NCBI GenBank assembly: GCA_050012355.1
Contig: JBEKHI010000035.1
Location: 1-32,827 of the forward strand
Direction: 5' to 3'
From: JBEKHI01 sp050012355
GTDB lineage: Bacteria; Actinomycetota; Actinomycetes; Streptosporangiales; Streptosporangiaceae
DNA: 32,827 nt
Program-made: the position numbers and the translations under genes
Shown here: in pieces, positions 15,571-23,578 of the stretch
Layout of the letters: each line of letters starts with the position of its first letter
Numbering within the stretch: the first letter of the stretch is position 1
The notes under the pieces: model-generated
The model's input: only the letters and a program-made list of their open reading frames with translations
The model's database searches: none
What the model was told of the DNA's origin: nothing

Positions 15571-16065
15571 GAGTCTCCCTAATTGTAAATTTCGGATTAC
15601 GCCCGCCATATTTGGGTGCCGATGCCGCAGGTGCAATCACGTCATGGGGGCGCGGGCACCTCCCGAGCGCCAGCACCGACGGAGCATACCTGAGAGGGAA
15701 TTAAGCCGATGTGCCCGCATATGGCCATGATGCAAACGTACTGGTTACGGCAACTATCGCCTCTTTATATGGGTGCCCATATAACTACAAGATCCCGTGA
15801 GTCGGCAGATTTAGGACGCTTCGGGCTGGTGTTCCGCCTGAGGCTATGGATAATAAGACCGCTGAGTGGAGAGGTGCGGGCTGTATTCCGCCGTGGCGGC
15901 ATGGGGAGCGGGGTGTTGCCGCGGCAGGCAGGAGTATGCCCGCGTGTTTCGGATTATTGGGCCTAGGGCCTTTGCGATTCCCGCTGTTCCCAGGGTCGGG
16001 ACCTGCGGGTTGCGCGAAACGAAACGCGATCGGCAACGATCGGGGAACCAGAGGGATCTATAGCG
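15571..16065. other. regulatory gap between divergent SBP and histidine kinase genes (left arm)
   Basis: This 495-base region has no credible gene and is AT-richer than its surroundings in the middle. It holds the near-perfect 20-base palindrome at 15765-15784 and two related ATAT-GGG motifs at 15606-15620 and 15711-15724. Its last 110 or so bases resemble the matching stretch before the right-arm kinase (shared GCCTTTGC, TCCCGC, GTTCCC, TGCGGGTT and AGAGGGA words in order), so the kinase leader is conserved between arms. Confidence 0.6.
15765..15784. promoter_or_regulatory. operator-like palindrome TTATATGGG-TG-CCCATATAA
   Basis: Nine-base perfect arms flank a 2-base centre, 281 bases before the kinase start and 195 bases from the lipoprotein start. 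CCATATTTGGGTGCC (15606-15620) and, on the other strand, CCATATGCGGGCAC (15711-15724) look like related half-sites. A weaker dyad sits in the matching right-arm gap (26567-26585). Confidence 0.5.
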
Positions 16066-18807
16066 ATGTTCGATCTAGACGGTGGTCGTCCTGCCCTGCC
16101 GATGCTGGAGACCGGTTCTGGTCCGCAGACGGTAGGTCGACCCGCGACGCGCCAGCCAGTGGCTGGCACCAACGGTGGCAAGAGAACGCCCGGCACGCAA
16201 TATCCCCTGGTGCTGCGGAACTGGCGAATGCGGTGGCGGCTGGTGGCCTTGGTCGCCATTCCCACAGTGGCGGCGATCGTGCTCGGCGGCGTCCGCATCG
16301 AGGCGGCGCGGAGCACCGCGAGCGAATTCGCGCAGGTGGACCAGCTCGCCGTTCTCGGCGGCGACATCACGGCGCTTGTGAACGCGGTGGAAGACGAACG
16401 GGATATCACGGCGGGCTACGTCGCCGCCAACCAAGCGGGTGTGTCCGGAGAGGCGACATCCCTGCTTACCGCGCTCAACAGCCAGTACGGCGTCACAAAT
16501 GCGCGGCTCGCGGCCGTGCAGGAGCAGGCCAAGCAGATCGGTCCCGGCTTTCCCGCTGTCGCGCGCACGGATCTGGCGTTCGCCCTGAGCCAGGTCGTGG
16601 CGCTTCCTGAACTGCGAAATCTCGCACACAGCCAGATCTCCGCGCTGCCGATGATCACGAGCTACTCGGGTGTTGTCTCGACCTTGCTGGCCTTCGATAA
16701 CGACATCGCGGCAGGCAGTTCCAGCCCGCAGCTCGCTCAGACGGTCAGCTCGCTCGGAGCACTGGCCCAGATGGAGGAGCAGGCCTCACAGCAGCGCGCC
16801 ATCCTGTTCGCCACTCTGCTCCAGGGACAGTTCGGGCTCAGTGGCTTGCAGGCCCTGACCACAGCCGAGTCGAACGAAGCAAGCGACGAAGCCACGTTCC
16901 AGACCACGGCGGCGAACCTGTCGGCCTACGTTCCCGCCTCGGGCGGAACTCCGGCAGGCCTGTCAGCCACGCTCACCGAGGAAGAGCAGTTCAACGACAT
17001 CGTCGCGGGGCCAGCTGTCGACGAGGCACAGTCGATCGAGGAAGACGCCGTCATCAACGGCGACAACGGCACGTCGCCAGACGTCGGCAACACCGGTCAG
17101 ACCTGGTTCTCCGACATGTCCTCCACCCTCAGCGACATACGGCAGGTAGAGGGCGACGAGCTGGCGTCCGTCGTGAACCAAGCCGACTCGTTGCACTCAG
17201 ATGCCGAGAACTCCGAAGCGCTGACCGGGGTTGTGGTGATCGCCCTGCTCCTGCTCGTACTGCTCATCACATTCGTCATGGCCCGCTCCGTGGTGCTGCC
17301 GCTGCGCAAGCTACGGCAGGACGCACTGGACATCGCCGGGCGGCGGCTGCCGGAAATGGTGCGGCGGCTAAGCGAAGGCCAGGGTACCGATGAGAGCATC
17401 GAGATCGAGCCGATCGGTATCGACTCCACTGACGAGATCGGCGCTGTCGCCCGGGCGTTCGACCAGGTCCACCGGGAGGCGGTGCGGCTCGCGGGTGACG
17501 AAGCGATGCTGCGGGCGAACCTGAACGCGATGTTCGTCAACCTGTCCAGGCGCAGCCAGTCGCTCATCGAGCGCCAGCTCGGCATCATTGATTCCCTTGA
17601 GCAATCCGAGCAGGATCCGGACCGGCTGAGCAGCCTGTTCCGCCTGGACCACCTGGCGACCCGCATGCGCCGTAACTCGGAGAACCTGCTCGTCCTGGCC
17701 GGTCACGAGGCCCCACGCAAATGGAGCCAGCCGGTACCGCTCGTCGACGTGCTCCGCGCCGCGGTCTCCGAGATCGAGCAATATGAACGGATCTCGCTCG
17801 ACGTGCAGCCTGGGGTCGTCGTCGCGGGCCGCGTCGCCAGCGACGTGGTGCACCTCGTGGCCGAGCTGGCAGAGAACGCCACCACGTTTTCCCCTGGGGA
17901 GACCCAGGTCCTCCTCGCCGCTCAGCGCGTGCCCACCGGCGGCACGCTGATCGAGATCACCGACACCGGCCTTGGGATCAATGACCAGGATCTCGCCTAT
18001 GCGAACTGGCGGCTGGAAAACCCGCCGGTCGTCGACGTCGCCGTGTCTCGCCGGATGGGCCTGTTCGTGGTCGGCCGGCTAGCCGTGCGGCACGGGATCA
18101 AGGTGCGGCTCCAGCATGCGACCGGCGGTGGCCTGAGCGCCCTGATCTGGCTGCCGGACGCGGTCGCTGACTCGCACGCGACCCCGCCGCTCAGCGGACT
18201 GCGGCGGCGCCTCGACGGTGATATGTACGGAAACGGGGTCACAGCCGGGACGGGCCCGCAACCGGTGACGTCCCACCGCCGGACGGGCTCGTTTTTTCAG
18301 GTACCCGAGCCCGCATGGTCCTCATCGTCTTCAGTCCAGCCGATGACAGTCCCGCAGCCGTTGACAGTCTCGCAGTCGTTGCCAGGGCGCCAGTCGGCGT
18401 CAGCCCGGCAGCCTGTGCCGTCCGCGGTCGCCGTGGACTCCAGACTGCCGATATTCGACTCGGTCGAGTCCGACTGGTTCCGGCGTAGCGGCAAGCAGTT
18501 CGGTAGCAGTCAGGCCGCTGACGACGGGTTCCGCGCCGCGGAGTCGGTCGTCTCTCCCGCAACCGGCGATACGACCCCCGCTGGCCTGCCGCAGCGGGTG
18601 CCGAGGGCGAACCTGGTGCCCGGATCGGCTGACAGCGCCCAGCCGGACCAGACCGGCCAGCCGGAGAGCTTCGCACCGAAGGTCACCGCGAGCACCCGGT
18701 CGGCGGAAGAAATACGCAGCCGGTTGGCGAGCTTCCAGCGCGGCGGCCGCGAAGGCCGCGGCCCCGGAGGCCGCGGCCCCGGAGGACTAACGGGAAGGCA
18801 GACGTGA
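16066..18807 (+). CDS. NIT/HAMP sensor histidine kinase, conservon CvnA type (left arm)
   Basis: The 913-residue membrane sensor has a short cytoplasmic head, membrane segment 1 (about 58-77) and a long extracytoplasmic helical region (about 80-385) of the nitrate/nitrite-sensing NIT type. Membrane segment 2 (about 386-406) and a HAMP linker follow. Next come a helical region with LFRLDHLATRMRRNSENL (possible phospho-acceptor His529) and a HATPase_c domain with N box AELAENATTFSP (Asn604), G1 ITDTGLGIN (Asp633) and GLFVVGRLA. The last 220 residues are Pro/Ser/Gln-rich and disordered, ending in GGREGRG. CvnA proteins work with a roadblock protein, and one follows 27 bases later. The ATG at 16066 follows AGAGGGA in the same context as the right-arm copy. 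No response regulator is nearby. Confidence 0.92.
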   Translation: MFDLDGGRPALPMLETGSGPQTVGRPATRQPVAGTNGGKRTPGTQYPLVLRNWRMRWRLVALVAIPTVAAIVLGGVRIEAARSTASEFAQVDQLAVLGGDITALVNAVEDERDITAGYVAANQAGVSGEATSLLTALNSQYGVTNARLAAVQEQAKQIGPGFPAVARTDLAFALSQVVALPELRNLAHSQISALPMITSYSGVVSTLLAFDNDIAAGSSSPQLAQTVSSLGALAQMEEQASQQRAILFATLLQGQFGLSGLQALTTAESNEASDEATFQTTAANLSAYVPASGGTPAGLSATLTEEEQFNDIVAGPAVDEAQSIEEDAVINGDNGTSPDVGNTGQTWFSDMSSTLSDIRQVEGDELASVVNQADSLHSDAENSEALTGVVVIALLLLVLLITFVMARSVVLPLRKLRQDALDIAGRRLPEMVRRLSEGQGTDESIEIEPIGIDSTDEIGAVARAFDQVHREAVRLAGDEAMLRANLNAMFVNLSRRSQSLIERQLGIIDSLEQSEQDPDRLSSLFRLDHLATRMRRNSENLLVLAGHEAPRKWSQPVPLVDVLRAAVSEIEQYERISLDVQPGVVVAGRVASDVVHLVAELAENATTFSPGETQVLLAAQRVPTGGTLIEITDTGLGINDQDLAYANWRLENPPVVDVAVSRRMGLFVVGRLAVRHGIKVRLQHATGGGLSALIWLPDAVADSHATPPLSGLRRRLDGDMYGNGVTAGTGPQPVTSHRRTGSFFQVPEPAWSSSSSVQPMTVPQPLTVSQSLPGRQSASARQPVPSAVAVDSRLPIFDSVESDWFRRSGKQFGSSQAADDGFRAAESVVSPATGDTTPAGLPQRVPRANLVPGSADSAQPDQTGQPESFAPKVTASTRSAEEIRSRLASFQRGGREGRGPGGRGPGGLTGRQT

Positions 18808-18834
18808 TGACCCCTGCCGACGAGAGGAGCGGGT

Positions 18835-19257
18835 GTGAACACTCCAGGACAAAGTCTTAACTGGCTGGTCACGGACTTTGCGGAGCGTGTTCCCGAGGTA
18901 GCCCACACGATCGTCGTCTCTGCCGATGGGCTGCCGCTGGCCTTCAGCGCGGGGTTCCCGAGGGAGCGGGCCGACCAGCTCGCGGCCGTGACGGCGGGAC
19001 TCACCAGCCTGACTCACGGCTCGGCGAGCATCTTCGAGGGTGGCCCCGTTGTCCAGACCATGGTGGAGATGCAGGGCGGCGTCCTGGTCGTAACGACGAT
19101 CGGCAACGGCGCCAGCCTCGCCGTGCTGGCCGCTCCAAGCTGTGACCTCGGGCTTATCGCCTACGAGATGGCGCTGCTGGTCGAGCAGGTGGGCGGGATG
19201 ATCACCCCGCCCACCCGTCGGCCGAATCAGGTCGCCGCGTTGGGGAACGGGAAGTGA
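18835..19257 (+). CDS. roadblock/LC7 domain protein, conservon CvnB type (left arm)
   Basis: The 140-residue protein matches CvnB roadblock proteins: LNWLVTDFAERVPEVAHTIVVSADGLPLA, the central GGPVVQTMVEMQGGVLVV and LAVLAAPSCDLGLIAYEMALL. Roadblock proteins of this type dimerise and sit with a CvnA kinase and a CvnD GTPase at the membrane. GTG 18835 follows a GAGGAG ribosome site. It lies 27 bases after the kinase gene in one transcript. The usual next genes, cvnC (DUF742) and cvnD (GTPase), are missing: only 7 bases separate its stop from the end of a convergent LysR gene. Confidence 0.92.
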   Translation: MNTPGQSLNWLVTDFAERVPEVAHTIVVSADGLPLAFSAGFPRERADQLAAVTAGLTSLTHGSASIFEGGPVVQTMVEMQGGVLVVTTIGNGASLAVLAAPSCDLGLIAYEMALLVEQVGGMITPPTRRPNQVAALGNGK

Positions 19258-19264
19258 GCGCGGG

Positions 19265-20170
19265 TCAGGACTCCGCTGCTTCGCATACCACCCCGCGCAG
19301 CCAGGTGAGGGCTGGGTCAGTGGCGCACATGGGATGCCACCACGCACCCTCGACCAATTCGGTATCGGCGAACGGTGGTTCGATTACCACCACCCTGGCC
19401 GCGTCGGCTGTGCGACGAGCCAGCCGCTCAGGTATCAGCGCGACCATGTCGGTTCCGGCCACCAGGAACGGGATCGGCAGCCAGCCCGAGGTCGCCATCG
19501 CTACGGTCGGCGCGATGCCCTCGCGCTCCAGCACAGCCCGCACGGGGTTCGCCTCGACGTGCGGAAGCTCGGCGGCGGCGTGTGGCATCGTCGCGAGCTC
19601 GGCGAGCGAGAGCTGACCGTGACGCAGATACGGGTTGGCCGGATCGGCGATGCAGACGAGTCGGTCCCGGCAGATCACGTCCGGTCGGCCGCGCACGCTG
19701 TAGAACCCCACCGGGGCGATCAGCACGTCGTGCTGGAGCAGCCCCTCGTCGCCTCCGATCAGGTCGCGGTCGATCGGGCGCAGTTTGAGCCGCACCGCTG
19801 GCGCCAGTTGATGCACCCGCCGCAGCAGCCCGGACAACGCCACCAGCGAGTGGCCAGCGATCGCGACCGAGAACGTCCGCACGCTCGTCTTCGGATCGAA
19901 ATCGCTGGTCTCGGTGAACGCGCGCTCGGCCTGACGGAGCGCCTCGCGTACGGCGGGAAGCAGCCGTTCCGCCTCCGGAGTGAGCAGGTACTGGCGTCCG
20001 GACCTGACCATGAGCTCGTCGCCGAAGTGCCGGCGCAACCGCGCCAGTGCACCGCTCATTGTCGACTGGCCCAGGTTGAGCTTCGCCGCCGCCTTGGTCA
20101 GGTTACGTTCTTCGAGCAAGGCGTCGAACATGACAAGAAGGTTCAGGTCAATACCACTTACACGACTCAC
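19265..20170 (-). CDS. LysR-family regulator A (left arm; NodD/NahR-like)
   Basis: The 301-residue LysR protein has an N-terminal winged helix (GIDLNLLVMFDALLEERNLT, then STMSGALARLRRHFGDELMVRSGR) and a substrate-binding co-inducer domain from about residue 90. The opening DLNLL pattern is characteristic of the NodD/NahR/PcpR branch, which senses aromatic or flavonoid-like compounds. GTG 20170 has a GGAG ribosome site 6 bases upstream. Its closest relative in the window is the LysR at 22262-23146 (shared TSDFDP, SGWLPIP and IPERLARR), its mirror position. It is divergent from the LysR at 20279 and probably shares control sites with it. Confidence 0.92.
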   Translation of the reverse strand: MSRVSGIDLNLLVMFDALLEERNLTKAAAKLNLGQSTMSGALARLRRHFGDELMVRSGRQYLLTPEAERLLPAVREALRQAERAFTETSDFDPKTSVRTFSVAIAGHSLVALSGLLRRVHQLAPAVRLKLRPIDRDLIGGDEGLLQHDVLIAPVGFYSVRGRPDVICRDRLVCIADPANPYLRHGQLSLAELATMPHAAAELPHVEANPVRAVLEREGIAPTVAMATSGWLPIPFLVAGTDMVALIPERLARRTADAARVVVIEPPFADTELVEGAWWHPMCATDPALTWLRGVVCEAAES

Positions 20171-20193
20171 CGGGGCTCCATCACGCTACGTCA

Positions 20194-20210
20194 ATCGACG
20201 GTAATTCGAT
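20194..20210. promoter_or_regulatory. dyad ATCGA-N7-TCGAT between divergent LysR genes
   Basis: Five-base perfect arms lie in the 108-base gap between the two divergent LysR genes of the left arm. It resembles a LysR recognition dyad but lacks the classic T-N11-A pair. An AATAATAGTG word further right (20219-20228) resembles AATAATGGTG in the right-arm gap. Confidence 0.35.
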
Positions 20211-20278
20211 CTCACGGAATAATAGTGTGCGAGCGGAAGAAATGTGGCGCCAGATGCTCATGTGATGGGAGTTGCTGA

Positions 20279-21235
20279 ATGGCACTCGGTGGCGTTGATC
20301 TGAATCTTCTGCTTATCCTGCAAGCGCTGCTAGAAGAGGGTAACGTTACCCGCGCGGCCATCCGGGTCGGGATGCCTCAGCCCGCCGTGAGCAACGCGCT
20401 GGCACGGCTGCGTCGGCATTACAAGGATGAACTCCTGGTCAGAACGGGGAATGGCTACGCGCTCAGCCCGCTCGCCCGGTCGCTGCTGCCCTCGGTCCAG
20501 GAATCGATCCGGCTGATCGGTGACGTGTTTTCGCTGGAGCATGGGCAGCAGCCTCCGACGGGCGACCGTAAGTTCACGATCAGCCTTTCCGACTGGTCGA
20601 TCGTCATCCTCGAGGAGTTGCTGCTGCGCCGGGTGCACGAACTGGCACCGGAAGTGAACCTGAAGATGTACCGGATCACCCGCGACATGACGGAGTCCGA
20701 CCGCTGGGTACTACAGCACGATCTGCTGATCGCGCCGATGGGGTTCTACCGGCCGGGCGGGCTGTCGAAAGTGATCTGCCGGGATCGGTTCGTCTGCATC
20801 GCCGATCCCGATAACCCCCGGCTGCGCGACGGGCGTCTCACGCTCGAGAGCCTGCGCGCGCTGCCGTGGGCGACCGCTGAACTCCCGCATGCCGAAGCCG
20901 ACCCGGTCCAGGCCGAGCTGGAACGGCTTGACATCAGGCCCACGGTGGCGCTGACAACCGTCGGCTGGCTCCCGCTGCCCTTCCTGATCGGCGGCACGGA
21001 CATGGTCGCCGTGGTACCCGAACGGCTGGCCCACCGGGTAGCCGACGCGGCCGGCGTGATGGTAATCGAACCGCCGTTCGGCAAAATTGAATTGATCGAA
21101 GCCGCCTGGTGGCATCCCACGCGCGCCACCGATCCGGCCCACACCTGGCTGCGCACGATCCTCGGCGAGGTCGCGTCACCGCTTGGCCTTCCGGAGCAGC
21201 CGTGGCGGTCAGGGACAACGTTGTCAGCACGCTAG
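20279..21235 (+). CDS. LysR-family regulator B (left arm; NodD/NahR-like)
   Basis: 318 residues. The winged helix (GVDLNLLLILQALLEEGNVT, then PAVSNALARLRRHYKDELLVRTGN) is followed by the LysR effector domain. ATG 20279 has a GGGAG site 8 bases upstream, in the string GGAGTTGCTG that recurs before its mirror partner at 22152. That partner is its closest relative (shared SLLPSVQESIRLIGD-like and DRKFTISLSDWS segments). The C-terminus is about 14-20 residues longer than in the other three LysR proteins. It ends 2 bases from the stop of its convergent partner, at the symmetry axis of the block. Confidence 0.92.
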   Translation: MALGGVDLNLLLILQALLEEGNVTRAAIRVGMPQPAVSNALARLRRHYKDELLVRTGNGYALSPLARSLLPSVQESIRLIGDVFSLEHGQQPPTGDRKFTISLSDWSIVILEELLLRRVHELAPEVNLKMYRITRDMTESDRWVLQHDLLIAPMGFYRPGGLSKVICRDRFVCIADPDNPRLRDGRLTLESLRALPWATAELPHAEADPVQAELERLDIRPTVALTTVGWLPLPFLIGGTDMVAVVPERLAHRVADAAGVMVIEPPFGKIELIEAAWWHPTRATDPAHTWLRTILGEVASPLGLPEQPWRSGTTLSAR

Positions 21236-21237
21236 GT

Positions 21238-22152
21238 TCATGTTCCGGTGTCCTCCTCGGGAACAATCTCAGTCAATATCGTGCGCAGCCAGGCATGCGC
21301 CGGGTCGGTACCGCGCAACGGATGCCACCACGCGGCCTGGACTACCTCGATCGTGCCGAACGGCGGCTCGACTACCGCCACGCCGGCCGCGTGGCTCAGC
21401 CGGTGCGCCAGCCGCTCGGGTACCACCGCCACCATGTCGGTGCCTGCCACCAGGAACGGCAGGGTCAGCCAGCCGGCGGTGGTTATCGCGACCGGCGGAC
21501 TGACGCCGAGGTCGTCCATCGCGGCCCGGACCGGGTCGGCCTGCGCGTGCGGGAGCACGGGCACCACGTGCGGCATCACGTTCAGGTCGGCAAGCGAGAG
21601 CTTGCCGTCCTTCAGTCGCGGGTTGGCCGGGTCGACCACGCAGACGAAACGGTCCCGGCTGATCACCTGCCGCAGGCCGCCAGGCTCGTAGAAACCGGCC
21701 GGTGCGATCAGCAGGTCGTACTGGTGTACCCAGGTGTCGCTCTCCGGCATCTCCGGGGTGAACCGGCCCACCTGGAGGTGCACCTCCGGGGCCAGTTCGT
21801 GCACCCGGCGCAGGAACTTTTCGCAAAGGATGACGGTCGACCAGTCGGAAAGGCTGATCGTGAACTTACGGTCGCTGCTTGCCTGCCCGGTCGCGACGGC
21901 GAACGTGTCACCGATCAGCCGCATCGATTCCTGGACCGACGGCAGCAACGACCTGGCGAGCGGGGTGAGCACGTGGCCGTTTCCCGACCGCACCAGCAAC
22001 TCGTCCTTGTAGTGCCTGCGCAGCCTGGCAAGCGCGAGGCTTACGGTGGGCTGAGGCATCCCGAGGCGCATGGCGGCCCGAGTCACGTTGCATTCCTCAA
22101 GCAGCGCGTCCAGGACGAGCATGAGGTTCAGGTCGATGCCGCCTAGCGCCAT
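21238..22152 (-). CDS. LysR-family regulator B' (right arm; NodD/NahR-like)
   Basis: 304 residues, winged helix GIDLNLMLVLDALLEECNVT followed by PTVSLALARLRRHYKDELLVRSGN, then the LysR effector domain with DRKFTISLSDWS. ATG 22152 follows GGAG 7 bases upstream. Residue pattern and leader sequence make it the mirror partner of the LysR at 20279. It is divergent from the LysR at 22262, with a clean LysR-type dyad between them. The two central LysR genes converge with only 2 bases between stops, so no terminator can separate them and convergent read-through is likely. Confidence 0.92.
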   Translation of the reverse strand: MALGGIDLNLMLVLDALLEECNVTRAAMRLGMPQPTVSLALARLRRHYKDELLVRSGNGHVLTPLARSLLPSVQESMRLIGDTFAVATGQASSDRKFTISLSDWSTVILCEKFLRRVHELAPEVHLQVGRFTPEMPESDTWVHQYDLLIAPAGFYEPGGLRQVISRDRFVCVVDPANPRLKDGKLSLADLNVMPHVVPVLPHAQADPVRAAMDDLGVSPPVAITTAGWLTLPFLVAGTDMVAVVPERLAHRLSHAAGVAVVEPPFGTIEVVQAAWWHPLRGTDPAHAWLRTILTEIVPEEDTGT

Positions 22153-22179
22153 GCAGCAACTCCTGTCACTTCAGCATCC

Positions 22180-22200
22180 ATAATACGCTGCCACCATTAT
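22180..22200. promoter_or_regulatory. LysR operator ATAAT-N11-ATTAT
   Basis: A perfect 5-base dyad with an 11-base centre, containing the T-N11-A core of LysR binding sites, lies in the 109-base gap between the divergent LysR genes at 22152 and 22262. It is 28 bases from one start and 62 from the other. This fits autoregulation of one or both genes. Confidence 0.6.
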
Positions 22201-22261
22201 TTCCTATAAGGTCATGGGCGGGGAGGTGCAGGGGCGGGTGGCCGAACGTGGTGGAGTCCAA

Positions 22262-23146
22262 ATGAATGGCATTGACCTGAACCTTCTTGTCGCGCTCGGT
22301 GCACTTCTCGAAGAACGCAATCTGACCAGGGCGGGAGTCCGGCTGAACCTGAGCCAGCCGACGATGAGTATCGCGCTGTCGCGGCTGCGGCGGCACTTCG
22401 ACGACGAGCTGATGATCAGGTCCGGACGGCAGTACCAGCTCACCCCAGTGGGGGAGAGCCTGCTGCCCGCCGTGCGCGAGGCGCTGCGCCAGGTGGAACG
22501 GACGTTCGCCGAGACCAGCGACTTCGACCCCGCGACGAGCACGCGGAGCTTCTCGATCGGGATCTCCGGCCAGTCGATCATAATGCTGACCGAGTTGCTG
22601 CAGCGAGTGCACGAGCTCGCGCCCGATGTGCAGGTCGAGCTGCTGCCGATACCGATTGTGGGTGACCGCGGTCTGCTGCAGCACGACCTGCTGATCGCGC
22701 CGGCCGGCTTCTACCGGCCTGGCGGCCAGCCGGAGGTGATCTGCCGGGACCGTTTCGTCTGCGTGCTGGATCCCGGTAATCCCTGGCTGAAGGACGGCGA
22801 GCTCTCGCTCGCCGACCTGAATGCCCTGCCGCACGCCACGGCGCGGCTCCCGCACGCCCAAGCCGATCCGCTGAGTGTCGCGCTCGCGCGCCGGGGCGTT
22901 ACGCCCACCGTAGCGATGGCCGCCTCGGGCTGGCTCCCGATCCCGCTCATGGTGGCTGGCACCGACATGGTGGGTGTCATACCGGAACGGCTGGCCCGCC
23001 GGATGAGCGACGCGGCCGGCGTGGCCGTGGTCGAACCGCCATTCGGCACGATCGAGCTGGTGGAGGCCGCGTGGTGGCACCCGCTGCGCGCCACCGACCC
23101 GGCCCTCACCTGGCTGCGCGCCGTACTGACGGCGGCCGCCGCGTAG
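22262..23146 (+). CDS. LysR-family regulator A' (right arm; NodD/NahR-like)
   Basis: I start at ATG 22262, which has GGTGGAG about 5-7 bases upstream and gives MNGIDLNLLVALGALLEERN. The frame is open 16 codons further, but that extension has no LysR similarity. The 294-residue product has the winged helix (PTMSIALSRLRRHFDDELMIRSGR) and effector domain (SGWLPIPLMVAGTDM, VIPERLARRMSD). It is the mirror partner of the LysR at 20170. It converges on the roadblock gene with 2 bases between stops, matching the 7-base gap in the left arm. Confidence 0.92.
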   Translation: MNGIDLNLLVALGALLEERNLTRAGVRLNLSQPTMSIALSRLRRHFDDELMIRSGRQYQLTPVGESLLPAVREALRQVERTFAETSDFDPATSTRSFSIGISGQSIIMLTELLQRVHELAPDVQVELLPIPIVGDRGLLQHDLLIAPAGFYRPGGQPEVICRDRFVCVLDPGNPWLKDGELSLADLNALPHATARLPHAQADPLSVALARRGVTPTVAMAASGWLPIPLMVAGTDMVGVIPERLARRMSDAAGVAVVEPPFGTIELVEAAWWHPLRATDPALTWLRAVLTAAAA

Positions 23147-23148
23147 CT

Positions 23149-23547
23149 TCAAGCCCGCACGGCCGGGGTGATCATCCGTCCCGCCCGCTCGGTCAGCATG
23201 GCCATCTCGTACGCGATCAGTTCGAGGTCGCATCCGATCCCGGCTAGCACCGCCAGGCACGCGCCGTTGCTGATCGTCATCAGCACCATTACCCCGGCCC
23301 GCATCTCCACAGCGGTCTGGACCACCCGGCCCGCCTCGAACACACGGGACGCGCCCTCGGTCAGGCTGGACAGTCCGGACACCACGGCGGCGAGCTGTTC
23401 CGCTCCACCGCGTGGCAGGCCCTCGCTGATGCCAAGAGGGAGCCCGTCAGCGGAGACGATCATCGCGTGTGCCGCTTCGGGAACCCTCTCGACGAAGTTC
23501 GTTACAAGCCAGTTCAGATCCCGCGCCGCGGGCGCCGCCGTGCTCAC
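23149..23547 (-). CDS. roadblock/LC7 domain protein, conservon CvnB type (right arm)
   Basis: 132 residues with the CvnB pattern: LNWLVTNFVERVPEAAHAMI, VSADGLPLGISEGLPRGGAE, GRVVQTAVEMRAGVMVLM and LAVLAGIGCDLELIAYEMAML. The frame continues to 23943, but the true start is GTG 23547, with GGAGGGG 7 bases upstream; the extension is shadow of the kinase tail. It follows the kinase gene by 31 bases. As in the left arm, cvnC and cvnD are absent: its stop is 2 bases from a convergent LysR stop. Confidence 0.92.
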   Translation of the reverse strand: MSTAAPAARDLNWLVTNFVERVPEAAHAMIVSADGLPLGISEGLPRGGAEQLAAVVSGLSSLTEGASRVFEAGRVVQTAVEMRAGVMVLMTISNGACLAVLAGIGCDLELIAYEMAMLTERAGRMITPAVRA

Positions 23548-23578
23548 GCCGGTTCCCCTCCAATTTTTCTCATTTGCT

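Noticed and set aside
21109..22146. Long plus-strand frame antisense to LysR B'
   Set aside because: His/Arg/Gly-rich shadow. The same kind of antisense frame lies over the other LysR genes (19334-20278, 22166-23260).
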